64,000 nucleotides of DNA from Kordia algicida (GTDB lineage Bacteria; Bacteroidota; Bacteroidia; Flavobacteriales; Flavobacteriaceae): assembly GCF_051013375.1 (NCBI RefSeq), contig NZ_CP142125.1; one strand, given 5' to 3'. Positions 61,793 to 64,000 of the stretch are shown in pieces. The notes below the pieces were generated by a model. The model was given only the letters and a program-made list of their open reading frames with translations, had not been told where the DNA came from and made no database searches. The position numbers were made by a program, and so were the translations under genes. Numbering within the stretch: the first letter of the stretch is position 1; every line of letters starts with the position of its first letter.

Positions 61793-62121
61793 GTTTTGCA
61801 GCTCAACTCCGCTAGATGTAACAGTTTTAGTTTGCTTCATTTCGACTTCACTGACTACAGTATCAGTCTAATTTAGCAATCAAATATTCTTGAAACGTCT
61901 TTGCGAACGTTTTGGAAAAACGTGCGGCAATCTGTTGTATCAAATTTTAAAACCGTTTTTTGATATACAGATTACTTCGCTATTGCTCGTAAAAACGTTT
62001 CTAAGCACGAACTAAATACGATTAGTTTAAAACTTTTTTCTACTATATTGTCACATTCCAAAATTTGCTACGTCTTTAAAGATGTATAGCAATTAACCAA
62101 AACCAAAAAGCTACCGGAAGT
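61793..62121. other. 329-base intergenic region
   Basis: No gene is supported. About 61891-61934 (TCTTGAAACG...GGCAATCTG) and nearby CAGATTACTTCGCTATTGCTCG resemble the AGCAATCTG/TTGCGAACG motif at 28.4 kb and look like eroded repeats. The promoter of the second ECF operon should lie in the last 100 bases. Confidence 0.4.
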
Positions 62122-62667
62122 ATGTCTCAAACCGAGCTCATCGAAAAGTGTAAAAATAACGACAGGAAAGCGCAACTGCATCTGTACAGGCAGTATTGTG
62201 AAGGAATGTTTATTGTTGCCAATCGATTCTTGAAACATACACAAGATGCAGAAGATGCAATGCAAGAAGCATTTATCAATGCATTTCAAAAAATTGATCA
62301 ATTTACCGCCGAAGTAAGTTTTGGTGCTTGGCTTAAGAAAATTGTGATTCATAAATGTTTGGATAAATTACGCGCTAAACGTGATTATTACATCACAATT
62401 GATGAAGCACAATTGGAAGTTATTGCCGACGAAAATAATTGGCAAACAAGCGATGATACCACGTTGCAAGAAGTAAAAAACGAAATTGAAAATCTGCCCG
62501 ATAAATATCGAGTCGTCGTGATTCTCTTTCTGTTAGAAGGATACGATCATCAGGAAATTTCAGAAATACTAAACATTTCAACAACCGCATCACGCACACA
62601 ATTATTACGAGGAAAAAAGAAATTACAACACGCATTAAAAAAGAGGAATCATGGGACAGGATATTAA
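62122..62667 (+). CDS. ECF-type RNA polymerase sigma factor (operon 2)
   Basis: 181 residues, a clear paralog of the sigma at 58324. Sigma-2 has LHLYRQYCEGMFIVANRFLKHTQDAEDAMQEAFINAFQKIDQFTAEVSFGAWLKKIVIHKCLDKL. Sigma-4 has LPDKYRVVVILFLLEGYDHQEISEILNISTTASRTQLLRGKKKL. The specificity region differs enough (about half of residues) that the two sigmas may read different promoters. Its stop overlaps the next gene by 17 bases. Confidence 0.93.
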   Translation: MSQTELIEKCKNNDRKAQLHLYRQYCEGMFIVANRFLKHTQDAEDAMQEAFINAFQKIDQFTAEVSFGAWLKKIVIHKCLDKLRAKRDYYITIDEAQLEVIADENNWQTSDDTTLQEVKNEIENLPDKYRVVVILFLLEGYDHQEISEILNISTTASRTQLLRGKKKLQHALKKRNHGTGY

Positions 62668-63238
62668 AGATTTGTTGAAAAATGACCAATTGCATATTCA
62701 AAATGGTTTGTCTGACGGACATGAAGCACGTTTTTTAGACCGATTGAATGATGCATTACCTTTGCAAGAAGAAACAACTAAAGAACGTTCTTTTTCGATC
62801 TATAAAATCGCTGCAGCAGTTATTTTACTGATTAGTTTGGGCGGTTTGGCATATAAACAAATACAATCAAAACCTGATTTTAACGGAACCGAAATAGTTG
62901 ATAAAGATACTGAAGCAACTCAAAAACCATCTTTAACGAGTTTGGGCGATGTTTCTCCAGATTTGAAAAAGATTGAAGATTATTATGTGGCAAGTATCAA
63001 TTACGAATTGACGCAGGTTGAAGTTTCTGAAATTGGAAAGCAATTGTTTGAAAGTTATATGAAAAAACTCTCGCAATTAAACGAAGAACATAAGGTGCTT
63101 CAACAAGAGTTGACAGATCTTGGTCCTAATGAGGAAACAATTAATGCAATGATTGATAATTTACAATTTAGACTGAAATTGCTATACCAATTAAAGAAAA
63201 AATTGAACGAACTAAAAAAATCAGAAAACGATGTATAA
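62651..63238 (+). CDS. single-pass membrane protein, putative anti-sigma partner (operon 2)
   Basis: 195 residues with the same plan as the 58872 gene: an N-terminal segment with LSDGHEARFLDRLNDALP, one membrane helix (KIAAAVILLISLGGLAYK near 53-70), an acidic linker, then a helical region with DLKKIEDYYVASINYEL and ETINAMIDNLQFRLKLLYQLKKKLNEL. The GHEARFL and DNLQFRLKLL blocks are conserved with the paralog. Placed as an anti-sigma by context. It overlaps the preceding sigma gene by 17 bases and the next gene by eight. Confidence 0.78.
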   Translation: MGQDIKDLLKNDQLHIQNGLSDGHEARFLDRLNDALPLQEETTKERSFSIYKIAAAVILLISLGGLAYKQIQSKPDFNGTEIVDKDTEATQKPSLTSLGDVSPDLKKIEDYYVASINYELTQVEVSEIGKQLFESYMKKLSQLNEEHKVLQQELTDLGPNEETINAMIDNLQFRLKLLYQLKKKLNELKKSENDV

Positions 63239-64000
63239 ATCAAAAATAAAACAATGTGTAATGGTCGCTTTATTGGTCATTACTTTTGGATATTCTCAAT
63301 CAAAAAAACGAACAAAAAAGGAAGTATTTACGGTAAATAAAGACGTTACGTTAGAAATTAACACGTCACATGCCGATGTAGAATTTGATACTTGGAACAA
63401 AAATAAAGTAGAAATTACAGCAACAATTGAAGTGCAAGATGCTACCGATGAAGAAGTGGAAGCATATATGGAAAAGTGGAACTTTGAAGCAATTGGAAAC
63501 AGCGAAAAAGTGACCGTAACGTCAAAAGGAAGCCGATCTTTATTTGGAGATACGGGACAATTTGTGTTGGCAGATCCTATAATTATTAAAGATATTGAAA
63601 CTCCGATCATTGCGAATCTTCCAAAAATTCAATCTGTTCCAGACTTGCCTCTGATGGTGATTGAATCTTTAGATGATATAAAATTTGATTACAAAGCTTT
63701 TGAAAAAGATGGCGAAGCGTATTTAAAAAAATGGCAGGAGCAATGGAAAAACAACTTTGATGAAGAAAAATTTAAGGAAGGAATGGAGAAGTGGCAAAAA
63801 AAGTTTCAAGAGCAACAGCAGAAATTAATTGAACTTAAAGGGAAAGCATCAAAAGAAAAAAAAGAAAAAAAAGAAAAAAAGGAGAAGAAAGAGAAAAAAG
63901 AGAAAAAGGAACTTGAAGAACGATTGGAAGCTCTTGTAGAACTTGCAGAAATTGGGAAAGAATTTGAAAAAGATAAACTCAAAAATTTACTTGAAGAAAA
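63231..64000 (+). CDS. secreted DUF4097-like protein with Lys/Glu-rich linker, 3' end beyond window
   Basis: Incomplete: open from the ATG at 63231 (overlapping the previous stop by eight bases) to the window end, about 256 codons so far. It begins MYKSKIKQCVMVALLVITFGYSQ (signal peptide), followed by VTLEINTSHADVEFDTWNKNKVEITATIEV, which aligns with the FDTQNIDVTFKTWDKDEVKIDF region of the 59374 protein. From about residue 160 it becomes Trp/Lys/Glu-rich (WQEQWKNNF, MEKWQKKFQEQQQK). At 63851-63911 a purine-only run with two A8 tracts encodes KEKKEKKEKKEKKEK. Third gene of operon 2. Confidence 0.8.
   Translation, partial: MYKSKIKQCVMVALLVITFGYSQSKKRTKKEVFTVNKDVTLEINTSHADVEFDTWNKNKVEITATIEVQDATDEEVEAYMEKWNFEAIGNSEKVTVTSKGSRSLFGDTGQFVLADPIIIKDIETPIIANLPKIQSVPDLPLMVIESLDDIKFDYKAFEKDGEAYLKKWQEQWKNNFDEEKFKEGMEKWQKKFQEQQQKLIELKGKASKEKKEKKEKKEKKEKKEKKELEERLEALVELAEIGKEFEKDKLKNLLEE

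Noticed and set aside
1..64000. tRNA or rRNA genes
   Set aside because: No cloverleaf-like segment with a TTCGAATC-type arm and no rRNA-like conserved blocks were found by eye in the intergenic regions; a tRNAscan run would settle it.

Overview
The window looks like chromosome from a marine member of the Flavobacteriaceae (Bacteroidota), possibly a Kordia relative; the genus is a guess. The evidence is low G+C DNA, gliding genes gldF/gldG, C-terminal type IX secretion (T9SS) sorting domains, a SusC-like TonB receptor, TAnnTTTG -7 boxes, and many Bacteroidota GG-leader peptides. Most of it is ordinary housekeeping and envelope genes. The accessory interest lies in small peptide genes, repeats and paralogous operons.

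Layout. 0-4.6 kb: clpB, a YtxJ/BrxC-like bacilliredoxin and a membrane AraC regulator. 4.7-5.6 kb: four GG-leader precursor-like peptides, the first broken by an in-frame stop. 5.7-11.5 kb: TauE/SafE permease, fahA, glyA, a secreted FG-GAP protein and a small membrane protein. 11.7-20 kb: surface lipoprotein, two tandem Cys-rich/carboxypeptidase-regulatory-like paralogs, a giant VIT/vWA/TonB-C/TPR protein and an esterase. 20.2-23.4 kb: yciO-like, mltG and a predicted Tat-lipoprotein flavoenzyme in a tight run. 23.4-24.5 kb: tandem long repeats. 24.5-31 kb: OmpA lipoprotein, glycosyltransferase, HsdR_N-like protein, holA, TonB receptor. 31.4-39 kb: secreted lipase-like protein, mnmE, YfcC transporter-argE, small membrane protein. 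39.2-40.6 kb: an IS3 element with a textbook frameshift site. 40.6-50.9 kb: dnaN, gldG-gldF, a monooxygenase, SAM hydroxide adenosyltransferase, phoH, purC, and a zinc metalloprotease. 51.1-56.5 kb: a TPR/HTH regulator, four more GG-leader-type peptides, MATE-small acidic protein-PAP2. 56.5-64 kb: meaB, then two paralogous ECF sigma/anti-sigma-like/secreted-protein operons separated by a TlpA-type thioredoxin; the last gene runs off the edge.

Three things are not explained by ordinary annotation. (1) Thirteen or more intergenic arrays have a strict 7-bp period and units of the form AAnnnnn. The unit sequence differs between sites, and several arrays contain the stop codon of the adjacent gene. 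(2) A roughly 260-280 bp intergenic repeat occurs in tandem at 23.6-24.4 kb, partially at 28.2-28.7 kb and twice inverted at 57.7-58.3 kb. (3) Eight GG-leader-type peptides lie in three loci with no modification enzyme nearby. Two of these loci sit directly downstream of a membrane-associated AraC-type regulator, and one is bracketed by 23-bp direct repeats.

No rRNA, tRNA or CRISPR array was seen. Family assignments are from recognition of motifs and were not checked by database search.
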